A stretch of DNA of 64,000 nt from positions 5,310,001 to 5,374,000 of the forward strand of contig NZ_CP151099.1 in NCBI RefSeq assembly GCF_038096175.1. Reading direction: 5' to 3'. Source of the stretch: Nostoc sp. UHCC 0302. Its GTDB lineage: Bacteria > Cyanobacteriota > Cyanobacteriia > Cyanobacteriales > Nostocaceae. The number at the start of each line of letters is the position of its first letter. The first letter of the stretch is position 1. This document shows positions 20,529 through 29,338 of the stretch, piece after piece. The notes under the pieces are model-generated. The model searched no databases. It saw nothing but the letters and a program-made list of their open reading frames with translations, and had not been told where the DNA came from. The position numbers were made by a program, and so were the translations under genes.

Positions 20529-20548
20529 AGGTTAGATCAAACCTATAT
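20529..20548. terminator. Possible hairpin after the helicase gene
   Basis: An inverted repeat ATAGGTT-agatca-AACCTAT starts just after the helicase stop. It has no clear T run, so it would be a weak intrinsic terminator or only an RNA end-stabilising hairpin. Confidence 0.35.
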
Positions 20549-20757
20549 AAGACAGGTTAATATATTCTCATTTTTGCAAAAGCTGATTTTTGTGAGGGGT
20601 TTGTAGTCTTATTTCTACCAACCACCTCACTAATAAATTTACTTTTGAGCTAATAGAAGTACATGGTTAAAAATGCTTTAGTTGGTTTTGTAGACGTTAT
20701 ACGCGTATTTTTTAAATCTAGTATAAGTTATGCGATCGCTTAAAACGAACGCATAAT

Positions 20758-21135
20758 TTAGTACACCAAATTTCCCGTACCGCGTAGCTGCCGTAATGAA
20801 TTTATACAATACGGACAATCACATTTAAATATCCTAATAGCAGCATCACTTTCTTCGTCGGTAAAGTTCAACATTGCAACATTCTCATCTGATACTGATG
20901 TCACAACGGTTGCTGAACGCGCTGAGGAAGTATACGGGCGCACTCTTTCTGAATCTCGAATGCAGACAAAATCTGTTCCACCGTGGGGATTAGTGATACA
21001 AGTACGACCGTCTTGTGTATGCATTAATCGCTGAGTAATATTAGCGTGGGCAGGACTAAATATACCCAGCGTAGACATCAGAGAGGCAAAAATTGTGGAA
21101 TTGGAAAGCAAACCAAGTACTAATTTTTTGTTCAT
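20758..21135 (-). CDS. Secreted small Cys-containing protein of unknown function
   Basis: 125 residues with an N-terminal signal peptide (LGLLSNSTIFASLMSTLGIFSPAHA, with likely cleavage after the A-H-A at about residue 31). The mature part has four or more Cys: RTCITNPHGGTDFVCIRD and the block FKCDCPYCINSLRQL near the C-terminus (C-x-C-x-x-C), so it may form disulphides or bind a metal outside the cytoplasm. A good AGGAAA site precedes the ATG. It lies downstream of the Nramp transporter in the same direction, but 244 bp away with its own upstream elements. I do not recognise the family. Confidence 0.7.
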   Translation of the reverse strand: MNKKLVLGLLSNSTIFASLMSTLGIFSPAHANITQRLMHTQDGRTCITNPHGGTDFVCIRDSERVRPYTSSARSATVVTSVSDENVAMLNFTDEESDAAIRIFKCDCPYCINSLRQLRGTGNLVY

Positions 21136-21220
21136 AGGTTTCCTGAAAAGATGTACCTGAACGCTTAGGCTATCTCATTAATTGTTTCAGGTCAAGTGAA
21201 GTCTATCAGGAGTACTAACT

Positions 21221-21284
21221 AGATAAACATAAATAAATTAAAGTTTATAGTTACGCTGTCTTCGAAGATAGCGCAAACTACGAA
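21221..21284. repeat. Hairpin repeat, copy 1
   Basis: ACATAAATAAA...AGTTT, an inner palindromic stem (CGCT-g-TCTTCGAAGA-t-AGCG), then GCAAACTACGA. It shares the outer blocks with a second copy at 22868-22923, but the inner stem differs in sequence while staying self-complementary. Confidence 0.55.
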
Positions 21285-21340
21285 TTACAAATATCTTCTA
21301 ATTTTAAATTGTCTTTAAAACACCCTCTGAAACTTATTAC

Positions 21341-21359
21341 TGAATGATAATCATAACCA
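21341..21359. promoter_or_regulatory. Fur-like box
   Basis: The 19-mer around AATGATAATCAT agrees with the classic Fur consensus (GATAATGATAATCATTATC) at 14 of 19 positions, including an uninterrupted 12-base core. It lies between the end of the Nramp gene and the secreted Cys protein, about 210 nt upstream of the latter. Whether Fur binds here is inference. Confidence 0.4.
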
Positions 21360-21379
21360 GATTAATTACAATGGTATAA

Positions 21380-22714
21380 TTAGGAACTAGCAGACAACCA
21401 GCCACTTATAGTTTGCACTAACAGCCAAGCATTTAAACTGGCGATCGCAATTGCCACTAACCAAGATAAAACTTTCAACCACAAAGGATTGACAAACTCA
21501 CCCATTAAGTGATGATTACTAGTAAACATTACCAAAGGAATCACCGCAAATGACAACTGTAAACTCAAGACAATTTGACTGAAAATTAGTAAACTGCTTG
21601 TACTTTTTTCACCAAAAAATATAATTGAAATCAATGCTGGAATAATTGCAATTAGCCTCGTTACTAACCGACGCAACCAAGGTTTTAAACGCAGATTTAG
21701 AAAACCTTCCATGACAATTTGTCCGGCTAAAGTTGCCGTCAAAGTTGAACTTTGTCCGGAAGCAAGTAATGCTAAACCAAAAATTGCACTTGCAGCATTC
21801 ACCCCCAATAAGGGAGAGAGCAATTTATAAGCATCTTGAATTTCTGCTACATCCTGATGTCCAGAATAATGAAAAGTGGCAGCAGCAACAATCAAAATTG
21901 CTGAGTTGATAAACAATGCAAAGCATAAAGCAACTGTAGAATCGATAGTACAAAACTTAATTGCTTCCCATTTCTTATCAGATGTTGGTTCCCAATCTCG
22001 TGTCTGCACAATTGAAGAGTGCAAATATAAATTGTGTGGCATGACTGTTGCCCCTAAAATGCCAATGGCAATGTAAAGCATTGCTGGATTTTGCACAATT
22101 TCTATTTTGGGAACATAACCTAATAAAATTCCACCAACATCAGGACGGGAAAAGATAATTTCTGCTGTAAAGCAGATACCTACAGTTGCTACTAACATAA
22201 TTACCAAGGCTTCTGTATAACGGAAACCTTTGTGTTGTAGTAGCAATAATACAATTACATCCAATGCAGTGATGCAGACACCCCAAGTCAAGGGAATGCC
22301 AAACAGTAGTTGCAGTGCGATCGCACTTCCTAAAACTTCTGCCAAGTCACAAGCTGCGATCGCTATTTCACAAAGTAGCCATAAGCAGAAGTTCACACCC
22401 GGACTGAAGTAATCTCGGCAAGCTTGCGCTAAATCTCGCCCCGTCGCAACTCCCAACCGGACACACAGCGCTTGGATTAAAATCGCCATCAAGTTGGAAA
22501 GCATAATTACCGTTAGCAGTGCATAACCGAATTCTGCACCTCCAGCCAAGTCAGTCGCCCAGTTACCAGGGTCTATATATCCCACTGAAACAAGATATCC
22601 TGGCCCTGCAAAAGCCAGCATCTTACGCCAGAAGCTTTTGGTGGTAGGAACTCTTATGCTGCGATGAACTTCAGACAGGCTGGGCTTTCTGGAGGGATTT
22701 TCTCGAAAAGGCAT
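21380..22714 (-). CDS. mntH: Nramp-family divalent metal (Mn2+/Fe2+) transporter
   Basis: A proton-coupled importer of Mn2+ or related ions, 444 residues with 11-12 membrane segments. The first-segment metal site is DPGN (residues 48-51 in VGYIDPGNWATDLAGG) and the sixth-segment site is MPHN (in ATVMPHNLYLHS), both intact. Codon use and length are normal. The gene has no close partner; a His-rich P-type ATPase diverges about 330 bp upstream, so this region handles several divalent metals. The family symbol is used; metal preference is inferred from motifs. Confidence 0.92.
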   Translation of the reverse strand: MPFRENPSRKPSLSEVHRSIRVPTTKSFWRKMLAFAGPGYLVSVGYIDPGNWATDLAGGAEFGYALLTVIMLSNLMAILIQALCVRLGVATGRDLAQACRDYFSPGVNFCLWLLCEIAIAACDLAEVLGSAIALQLLFGIPLTWGVCITALDVIVLLLLQHKGFRYTEALVIMLVATVGICFTAEIIFSRPDVGGILLGYVPKIEIVQNPAMLYIAIGILGATVMPHNLYLHSSIVQTRDWEPTSDKKWEAIKFCTIDSTVALCFALFINSAILIVAAATFHYSGHQDVAEIQDAYKLLSPLLGVNAASAIFGLALLASGQSSTLTATLAGQIVMEGFLNLRLKPWLRRLVTRLIAIIPALISIIFFGEKSTSSLLIFSQIVLSLQLSFAVIPLVMFTSNHHLMGEFVNPLWLKVLSWLVAIAIASLNAWLLVQTISGWLSASS

Positions 22715-23041
22715 TTGCTTACGCTCTTATTTTTCATAATTTTCTCATAATTTACTAAAACATTAAGAAATAGTAGTCGAATTCACAATCTTATAAATCT
22801 TAAACTTCACTAAAAAATCCTAAATCTTCATATCGATAGAGATTCTCGTTCTTAAATTAAGTAGCAGACATAAATAAACTAAAGTTTGTAATTTCTGCTT
22901 GAACACTCAAGCGCAAACTACCAGCGCTAAGTGTTTTGAGTTTTATTATGTCTATTTATTTATTAACTTGCAAAAACTTATTTTTTTTACTATTTTTAAA
23001 TAAACTCTCCTGCATAAAATAATTTCCTACCCTCAAAAAAA
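22715..23041. other. 327-bp divergent spacer between mntH and the P-type ATPase
   Basis: Strongly AT-rich. It holds the second copy of the hairpin repeat (22868-22923). It must contain promoters for both divergent genes, but no -35/-10 pair or regulator box stands out with confidence. Confidence 0.5.
22868..22923. repeat. Hairpin repeat, copy 2
   Basis: ACATAAATAAACTAAAGTTTG, an inner stem GCTTGA-acac-TCAAGC, then GCAAACTACCA. The outer blocks AGTTTG and CAAACT are complementary and enclose the stem, as in copy 1 at 21221-21284. Confidence 0.55.
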
Positions 23042-25027
23042 ATGAAGCGGAAAATACATTCAGAATCTACCAATTGTTGTAGCTGTGAACATGAAAATTA
23101 TGAGAATCATAACCATGACCATAATCATAGCCATGACGAGAATCATAACCATGACCACGGTGAAGAATTCAATCTAAAAAAAGAAGTGTTTTCTTTGGTT
23201 GTAATTTTAATTTTGTATGTGTCGGGTATAATTTCTGAAGCACAATTACATAATACCCTCTACTCTATAGGTGAATATTTGCTTTTTATTCCAGCCTATC
23301 TTTTAAGTGGATGGAGTGTTTTAAAAACTGCGGGACGGAATATAGTTAGAGGGAAAGTATTTGACGAAACATTTTTAATGACAGTAGCGACACTGGGAGC
23401 GATCGCCATTCATAAATTACCCGAAGCTGTGGGGGTAATGTTGTTTTATAAAATTGGCGAATTATTCCAAGATATTGCCGTTAATCGTTCTCGCAGTTCC
23501 ATTAAAGCTTTATTAGAAGTACGCCCAGACTATGCCAATATCAAGACAGAGACAGGACTAAATAGAGTATCACCTGAAGCTGTAAAAATTGATGATATTA
23601 TCTTCGTAAAACCTGGAGAAAAGATTCCGTTAGATGGCGAAATAATCGAAGGAAATTCACAAGTTGATGCATCTGCTTTAACTGGAGAATCTGTACCGCG
23701 AACTGTAAGAGTTGGGGAAACAGTTTTGGCTGGGATGTTGAATAAAATAGGAGTTCTAACAATTAAAGTAACAAAACTTTTTGATGAATCCTCCATAGCT
23801 AAAATTTTAGACTTAGTACAGAATGCTCGGAGCAAAAAAGCAGAAACAGAAAAATTTATTACTATATTTGCTAGATATTACACACCAGTAGTAGTTTTTG
23901 TATCTTTAGCAATTGCAATATTACCTCCTTTATTAATTCCTGGGGCAACCTCTTCAGAATGGGTTTATCGGGCTTTGATATTATTAGTGATTTCTTGTCC
24001 ATGCGGATTAGTTATTAGTATTCCATTAGGTTATTTTGGAGGAATTGGAGGTGCTGCTAAGCGCGGTATTTTAATTAAAGGCTCTACATTTTTAGATACT
24101 TTAACTAAAGTAAATACAGTTGTTTTTGACAAAACTGGTACATTGACAAAAGGAACATTTAAAGTAACACAAATTGTCCCAAGTAATAGTGATTTTAATC
24201 AATACGATTTACTGACATTAGCTGCCAAAATAGAATCACACTCAAATCATCCTATTGCTCAATCTATCCGTGATGCTTATGGACAAAGTATAGATGTATC
24301 TGTAGTCAGAGATTACGAGGAGATTGCAGGTTATGGAATCAAAGCTAATGTAGATAATAAGCTAGTGTTAGCAGGAAGCGATCGCCTATTACATAAAGAA
24401 AACATTGCTCATGAAACTTGCAATGTAGAGGGAACAGTTGTCCATTTAGCAGTTGATAGGATTTACGCTGGTTATATTGTAATTGCAGATGAGTTAAAAG
24501 AAGATGCAAGAGAAGCTATTCAAGCATTAAAACGAATTGGTGTAGAGAAAACAGTAATGTTGACAGGAGATAATCAAGCGATCGCTTCTCGTATTGCTCT
24601 ACAACTTGGTATCGATGATTACGAAGCAGAGTTATTACCAGAAGAAAAAGTTAGCGTTATTGAAAAGTTACTTCATACCCCTGGAAAACATGGTAAAGTC
24701 GCCTTCATTGGTGATGGTATTAATGATGCTCCAGTAATTGCTAGAGCCGACGTTGGTATGGCAATGGGCGGTTTAGGTTCAGATGCAGCAATAGAAACTG
24801 CCGATATTGTCATCATGACAGATGCACCGTCAAAAGTAGCAGAAGCAATACAGATTGCTAAAAAAACTCATAGAATAGTTTGGCAAAACATTGCTTTTGC
24901 TTTAGGTATTAAAAGTATATTTATTGCATTAAGCATTTTTGGTATAGCAACAATGTGGGAAGCTGTGTTTGCCGATGTTGGTGTAGCCCTGCTAGCGATT
25001 TTTAACGCAACTAGAGTGATGAAATAA
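23042..25027 (+). CDS. Heavy-metal P1B-type ATPase (Zn/Cd/Co class) with His-rich N-terminus
   Basis: A 661-residue exporting P-type ATPase. Residues 12-15 carry a Cys cluster (C-C-S-C) and residues 16-41 a His/Asp/Asn-rich metal-binding stretch in place of an HMA domain. Core motifs are TGES (214-217), the membrane metal site CPC (319-321) followed by GLVISIP, DKTGT (363-367), MLTGDN, and [11 protein letters not shown]. The CPC context resembles the Zn2+/Cd2+ class rather than the copper class. Related cyanobacterial pumps are ZiaA and CoaT; which metal is moved here cannot be settled. No SmtB/ArsR gene is adjacent. Confidence 0.9.
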   Translation: MKRKIHSESTNCCSCEHENYENHNHDHNHSHDENHNHDHGEEFNLKKEVFSLVVILILYVSGIISEAQLHNTLYSIGEYLLFIPAYLLSGWSVLKTAGRNIVRGKVFDETFLMTVATLGAIAIHKLPEAVGVMLFYKIGELFQDIAVNRSRSSIKALLEVRPDYANIKTETGLNRVSPEAVKIDDIIFVKPGEKIPLDGEIIEGNSQVDASALTGESVPRTVRVGETVLAGMLNKIGVLTIKVTKLFDESSIAKILDLVQNARSKKAETEKFITIFARYYTPVVVFVSLAIAILPPLLIPGATSSEWVYRALILLVISCPCGLVISIPLGYFGGIGGAAKRGILIKGSTFLDTLTKVNTVVFDKTGTLTKGTFKVTQIVPSNSDFNQYDLLTLAAKIESHSNHPIAQSIRDAYGQSIDVSVVRDYEEIAGYGIKANVDNKLVLAGSDRLLHKENIAHETCNVEGTVVHLAVDRIYAGYIVIADELKEDAREAIQALKRIGVEKTVMLTGDNQAIASRIALQLGIDDYEAELLPEEKVSVIEKLLHTPGKHGKVAFIGDGINDAPVIARADVGMAMGGLGSDAAIETADIVIMTDAPSKVAEAIQIAKKTHRIVWQNIAFALGIKSIFIALSIFGIATMWEAVFADVGVALLAIFNATRVMK

Positions 25028-25112
25028 TATTGGAAATCAGAAATTGGTAATTGTGGAATTGTAGAAGCTAAAAATGAGGAGGAATTAATTTAAAACTCCT
25101 CATTCATATTTT

Positions 25113-25787
25113 ATGAAACCATCAATCAAATGTATCACTACGGCTTCATTAGCTTTGCTGTTGAACTACTTAGCTACACCAGCAATTGCACTACCACAGA
25201 AAATCGCTCATCCCGTTACCGTCGCTAAATCGCAACCGTCAACAGATACCTTAATTATTCCTGGTGAGCGAGTTGGGCCGATAACACGCAACACCGGCAA
25301 GCAAGATTTAGTAAAGCTATTCGGTGCATCCCGCCTCGTTGATAAAACCATTTCAGGTGCTGAAGGAATAGGTAGTTTTGCAGCCACACAGGTAAATTTA
25401 AATCAAGGGCGATCGCTCTTAGTAGTTTGGACTGATAAAACTCGTACTAAACCGCTAGATGTGCGTAACCTGGGTTCTGCATGGAAAACCCGCGAAGGTA
25501 TTGGTATCGGAACGCCATTGAGCGAGTTACGCCAGAAATTAGGCAACTTTAAACTTTTCGGATTGGCGTGGGACTACGGTGGCACTATTTTATTAGAGAC
25601 TAGCCGATTATCTCGCTATCAGGGGAAACTCATCTTGCGAGTAAATGCAGCACCAAACGCTGCTGAGAAATATCCTAATGATTATCGAGCAGTGTCTGGA
25701 GACAGCACTTTTTCCTCCAGCAATCCCCACTGGAAACCTTTGGGAATCAGGCTAGCAGAAGTAATCGTTGTACTTAATCCAAGTTAG
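25113..25787 (+). CDS. Secreted protein of unknown function
   Basis: 224 residues with a signal peptide (ITTASLALLLNYLATPAIA, cleavage after about residue 27). The mature part starts with a Ser/Thr/Gln stretch and then contains IPGERVGPITRNTGKQDLVKLFGA and IGIGTPLSELRQKLG, two paralogous-looking blocks of the type (G-x-x-V/I-G-x-I/P-T/L...L-x-x-x-L/F-G) seen in periplasmic proteins of unknown role. The ATG at 25113 follows AT-rich sequence. It lies downstream of the metal ATPase (85 nt) in the same direction; a functional link is possible but not shown. Confidence 0.65.
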   Translation: MKPSIKCITTASLALLLNYLATPAIALPQKIAHPVTVAKSQPSTDTLIIPGERVGPITRNTGKQDLVKLFGASRLVDKTISGAEGIGSFAATQVNLNQGRSLLVVWTDKTRTKPLDVRNLGSAWKTREGIGIGTPLSELRQKLGNFKLFGLAWDYGGTILLETSRLSRYQGKLILRVNAAPNAAEKYPNDYRAVSGDSTFSSSNPHWKPLGIRLAEVIVVLNPS

Positions 25788-25999
25788 TAGTGGTAAGCTG
25801 CTGGATAAAGGCGAACTTTAGAGACGACATTTTTATACTTAGTTCTGGAACTGGTAAATTTCTGATAGAAGAAATTATATAAGTTGTATCTAGCGACAAA
25901 TTATGTTTCAGCTAATGAAACGTAACGTAATTAACCAGATTACTGCGTCAACCTGGATATTCGTCTTGAGTAAAGATTATTGGCTCAAAAAGTAATTGA

Positions 26000-26986
26000 A
26001 TGTCCTCCGAGCAGCATCTACAGCACAAAAGCCATGCATTACAAGAACATTATGACCTAGTAGCTCAGAAGCTAAAAAGGTTACGGCACGATTATGCGAT
26101 CGCCACAGATACTCTCATTCACTTCCAACTAGAAAAGCAAATTGAACAAACTGAAGCTGAATTCAACGAATTAGCTCAGCAATTGGATGAATTGGAACGT
26201 GCTTTATCTAGCGGACGAGTGTATCGTGCTTTGTTAAAGCTGGGTTATCGAGAGCAAGCGCGAGCATTCCGACGGTTAATCGAGACTCATTCAATAGGAG
26301 CCTTTCTGATTCACGGTTCACTTTACTATGGTCAACGCTGGTTATTGAATCGGTTAGTAGTACAACATCTTCCCCACATTATGACGGGAAAGATTATACG
26401 AATTGAACTCAGTCGTATTGCTCGGAGGAGCGATAGCGCTGCTTTATGGCGTGAACTTGGTGGTAGGGTTGGTCTAGGTAGGCAAAGCTCAATCCCTGAA
26501 ATTGCCGAACGAGTTTATCAATGGTGGCGAACTCAGAATGTTCTGTTAATTTTTTACGATGTAGATTGCCTTTCGCAAACTTTTCTGCACGAACTAATTC
26601 AGGAATTCTGGTTACCATTAGCAACTAAAGTCCAGGAAGCTACTCTGTCAGCTAGTCAATTTAAGTTATTAATGTTCCTTATTGATTATGAGGGCTGTGT
26701 AGGTAATTGGAGTCTTCCTTTTGTAGAACGGCTTGACTCAACCTGGAAGCCAGATAACCCTGTGAAACTGCCTGAGATTACCGAATTTTCTGAAGATGAA
26801 TTAACCAACTGGTTAGAGTATGCAGCGGACGAACTACCTACTAAACTAATAGACCAGTTAGATGAAACAGTACAAACCATACTGAAAAACAGTGATAATG
26901 GCATACCAGAACCCGCCTTGGGAGAAATTTGTCACCTCTCTGGCTGTAATTGGTATGAAGAAGAGGAAAAATGGCTGAGGTTGTAG
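26000..26986 (+). CDS. EAD-iSTAND protein: effector-associated helical domain plus degenerate STAND NTPase
   Basis: 328 residues. Residues 1-70 form a helical, coiled-coil-like domain (QKLKRLRHDYAIATDTLIHF, QLEKQIEQTEAEFNELAQQL) that closely resembles the C-terminal tail of the caspase-like protein at 31505-32548. The rest looks like a STAND-type P-loop domain: a lead-in YREQARAFRRLIE, a strand and loop FLIHGSLYYGQRWLLNRL in place of Walker A (no GKT/GKS), and VLLIFYDVD in place of Walker B. This matches the inactive STAND (iSTAND) family described with EAD-based conflict systems. It overlaps the MoxR gene by 16 nt. Probable role: adaptor that relays a signal to EAD-bearing effectors. Confidence 0.75.
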   Translation: MSSEQHLQHKSHALQEHYDLVAQKLKRLRHDYAIATDTLIHFQLEKQIEQTEAEFNELAQQLDELERALSSGRVYRALLKLGYREQARAFRRLIETHSIGAFLIHGSLYYGQRWLLNRLVVQHLPHIMTGKIIRIELSRIARRSDSAALWRELGGRVGLGRQSSIPEIAERVYQWWRTQNVLLIFYDVDCLSQTFLHELIQEFWLPLATKVQEATLSASQFKLLMFLIDYEGCVGNWSLPFVERLDSTWKPDNPVKLPEITEFSEDELTNWLEYAADELPTKLIDQLDETVQTILKNSDNGIPEPALGEICHLSGCNWYEEEEKWLRL

Positions 26987-27906
26987 GCAGACAATTCTTG
27001 GAATATACAGGTAAAAGACAGCCCAAAGTAGGAGAAAAAGGGGCAAATGGACAGTTATTAAATCCCTATTTGCCTAATCCTGAACTGGTTGAAGCAGTCA
27101 ACTTGGCTATTTACTTGGAACGACCATTATTGCTAAAGGGAGAACCAGGATGCGGTAAAACTCTGCTAGCAAGTGCAGTTGCTTACGATCTGGGTTTGAA
27201 TTTAGAAGCTTGGTATGTCAAGTCTACCAGCAGGGCAAAAGATGGTTTATATAACTACGATGCCGTTGGACGATTGCGAGATGCCCAGCTAGCTGCTTCT
27301 GGTCGCTTGACAGCAGAACAAATCCAGCGAATCGATAACCCAACAGCTTATGTACGCTGGGGGCCTTTAGGACGGGCATTTCAGCAAGAAAATCGCACCG
27401 TTGTACTAATTGATGAAATTGATAAAGCTGATATTGACTTTCCCAACGACCTGCTATTGGAATTAGATGAACGAAGGTTTGTTGTTGAGGAAACAGGTCA
27501 GGAGATTGAAGCCAAGGCAGCACCAATCGTTTTGATTACGAGCAATGATGAAAAAGATTTACCAGATGCTTTCTTGCGTCGGTGCTTATTTCATTATGTT
27601 GAATTTCCCAGTCGTGAGCGGTTGATACAAATTATTAACGCTCTGTTTCCCACTTCACCCCAACCTTTGGTAGACAAAGCCATAGTTCGCTTCTTACTAC
27701 TGCGAGAAGAAATGCGAAAAGATAAAGGGGAGGCAGGTAAAAAGGTAAGCACCAGCGAATTAATTGACTGGTTTCGCGTCCTGCGTCGCTATCCCCAAGA
27801 TGAGGCTTTAGCAAAACTGGATGGCAAAATTCCATTTGGCGGTGTGTTGCTTAAAAGTTGGGATGACCATATCCGTTATTTGAGACAAAGCCGTGGACGT
27901 GAATGA
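26971..27906 (+). CDS. MoxR-family AAA+ ATPase
   Basis: 311 residues with an intact AAA+ core: Walker A GEPGCGKT (57-64), Walker B VVLIDE (144-149), sensor-1 LITSNDEKDLPDAF (Asn192), and Arg pair RR (203-204). MoxR ATPases work with vWA-domain partners as chaperone-like remodelers. The gene overlaps the iSTAND gene before it (16 nt) and the vWA gene after it (14 nt), so all three are translationally coupled. This MoxR-vWA coupling is the core of the predicted conflict system. Confidence 0.92.
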   Translation: MAEVVGRQFLEYTGKRQPKVGEKGANGQLLNPYLPNPELVEAVNLAIYLERPLLLKGEPGCGKTLLASAVAYDLGLNLEAWYVKSTSRAKDGLYNYDAVGRLRDAQLAASGRLTAEQIQRIDNPTAYVRWGPLGRAFQQENRTVVLIDEIDKADIDFPNDLLLELDERRFVVEETGQEIEAKAAPIVLITSNDEKDLPDAFLRRCLFHYVEFPSRERLIQIINALFPTSPQPLVDKAIVRFLLLREEMRKDKGEAGKKVSTSELIDWFRVLRRYPQDEALAKLDGKIPFGGVLLKSWDDHIRYLRQSRGRE

Positions 27907-29338
27907 TTTGCCTCTACTGGAACTCTTTACTAAACTGCGTGAGGCTGGTTTGCCACTCGGTATTGACGAGTATCAGTTAGTTTTGCAAGCCATGCAAGCT
28001 GGCTTTGGAATTAATGACCAAGCTGCTTTGAAGCGTTTGTGTCAAACTTTGTGGATTAAATCTACAGAGGAAATGCAGTTATTTGAGTATCATTTTGAGC
28101 AAGTGATTGGCAGTAAGACTATCTTGGCAACCTCGCCAATATTGGCCATGACAACTCGGCAGCGTCAGCTTTCTCAAATAACTCGCTATCTAGCTTTAGC
28201 AGGAGCTTGTATTATAGGAGCTGGAATTATTTGGGGGATAACAAGCAGAAATCAAAATCAGACTCCCAAAAATTCAGCGATTCAATTTCAAACGCCTGAA
28301 TCAAACAATCCAACTCCAACTCCAGAGACTAATCCTAATCCCACTTCAACACCAAAGACAAATCAAACCCAAAGCCAGAATAATTGGAAAGCGATCGCCC
28401 TATTTATAACTCTAGGTTTTCAAGTAGTTGCAGTAGGGTTAGCTTCCGGATCTGTCTTAACTACTATATATACAATTATTAGATGGCTTACTCAGCGACT
28501 ATCTAAACAAAGAGCCAGTGATGATAACTCCCTTCTCCAAGTAACTACAGGTACACCCACTTCAGATATCTCTTTAAATTTGACTCAAGTAATTGAAGAT
28601 GAAGTGCAAGTCGCTCAGGTAGTTTTGCAAGCAACCAGCAGGAACGACCAAACTTCTTATAACCAATTTCTTCTTTCTTTCGACTACCTACCTGTAACTC
28701 AACGGCAGATGAAGCAGATGTGGCGGCACTTGCGCCGGATGATCCGGGAAGGAGTGCCAACTGAATTGGATGTGGAAGCAACAATTAAACAAATTGGACA
28801 TCAAGGCACTTTTCTAGAACCTGTAATCGTACCGCATCGGGTGAACCGAACTGAACTGTTATTACTGATTGACCAAGATGGCTCGATGGTGCCGTTTCAT
28901 TCCTTATCACAACGATTGGTAGAAACTGCTCTTCGAGGAGGACGCTTAGGAAGATCCAATATCTATTACTTTCATAACTGTCCAGTAGAATATCTTTACC
29001 AAGACCCTCATCATCAACAAGCTGAACTGATTCAAAATGTTTTAGGGCAATTGCGTCAAGAACGAACTGTTGTACTTATCTTTAGTGATGCGGGTGCTGC
29101 TCGTGGTGATTTTAATCCAGAACGTATTGATTTAACTGGGGTATTTGTGAAACAACTCAAGCAATATGTTCGCTATATTGCATGGCTCAATCCAATGCCG
29201 CGATCGCGTTGGCTTGGCACTACAGCTGGAGAAATTGCCCATTTAATTCCGATGTATGAAGTCAACCGCCGAGGTATGCAGAACGCAATTGATGTCTTGC
29301 GCGGACGCTCTGCGAGCTTTCAGGAGCGGATAAAATGA
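27893..29338 (+). CDS. Membrane-anchored von Willebrand factor A domain protein
   Basis: 481 residues from a GTG start inside the MoxR gene. Residues 1-75 form a helical domain typical of MoxR-linked vWA proteins (LFTKLREAGLPLGIDEYQLV, LCQTLWIKSTEEMQLF). Two membrane segments (about 99-117 and 166-197) flank a Pro/Thr/Asn-rich loop (120-163) likely exposed outside. The C-terminal vWA domain (318-470) has LLLLIDQDGSM in place of the MIDAS D-x-S-x-S; the first Ser is Asp, so metal binding may be altered. A second acidic motif FSDAGAARGDF (Asp399) is present. Partner of the adjacent MoxR ATPase; its stop overlaps the next start (ATGA). Confidence 0.85.
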   Translation: MDVNDLPLLELFTKLREAGLPLGIDEYQLVLQAMQAGFGINDQAALKRLCQTLWIKSTEEMQLFEYHFEQVIGSKTILATSPILAMTTRQRQLSQITRYLALAGACIIGAGIIWGITSRNQNQTPKNSAIQFQTPESNNPTPTPETNPNPTSTPKTNQTQSQNNWKAIALFITLGFQVVAVGLASGSVLTTIYTIIRWLTQRLSKQRASDDNSLLQVTTGTPTSDISLNLTQVIEDEVQVAQVVLQATSRNDQTSYNQFLLSFDYLPVTQRQMKQMWRHLRRMIREGVPTELDVEATIKQIGHQGTFLEPVIVPHRVNRTELLLLIDQDGSMVPFHSLSQRLVETALRGGRLGRSNIYYFHNCPVEYLYQDPHHQQAELIQNVLGQLRQERTVVLIFSDAGAARGDFNPERIDLTGVFVKQLKQYVRYIAWLNPMPRSRWLGTTAGEIAHLIPMYEVNRRGMQNAIDVLRGRSASFQERIK

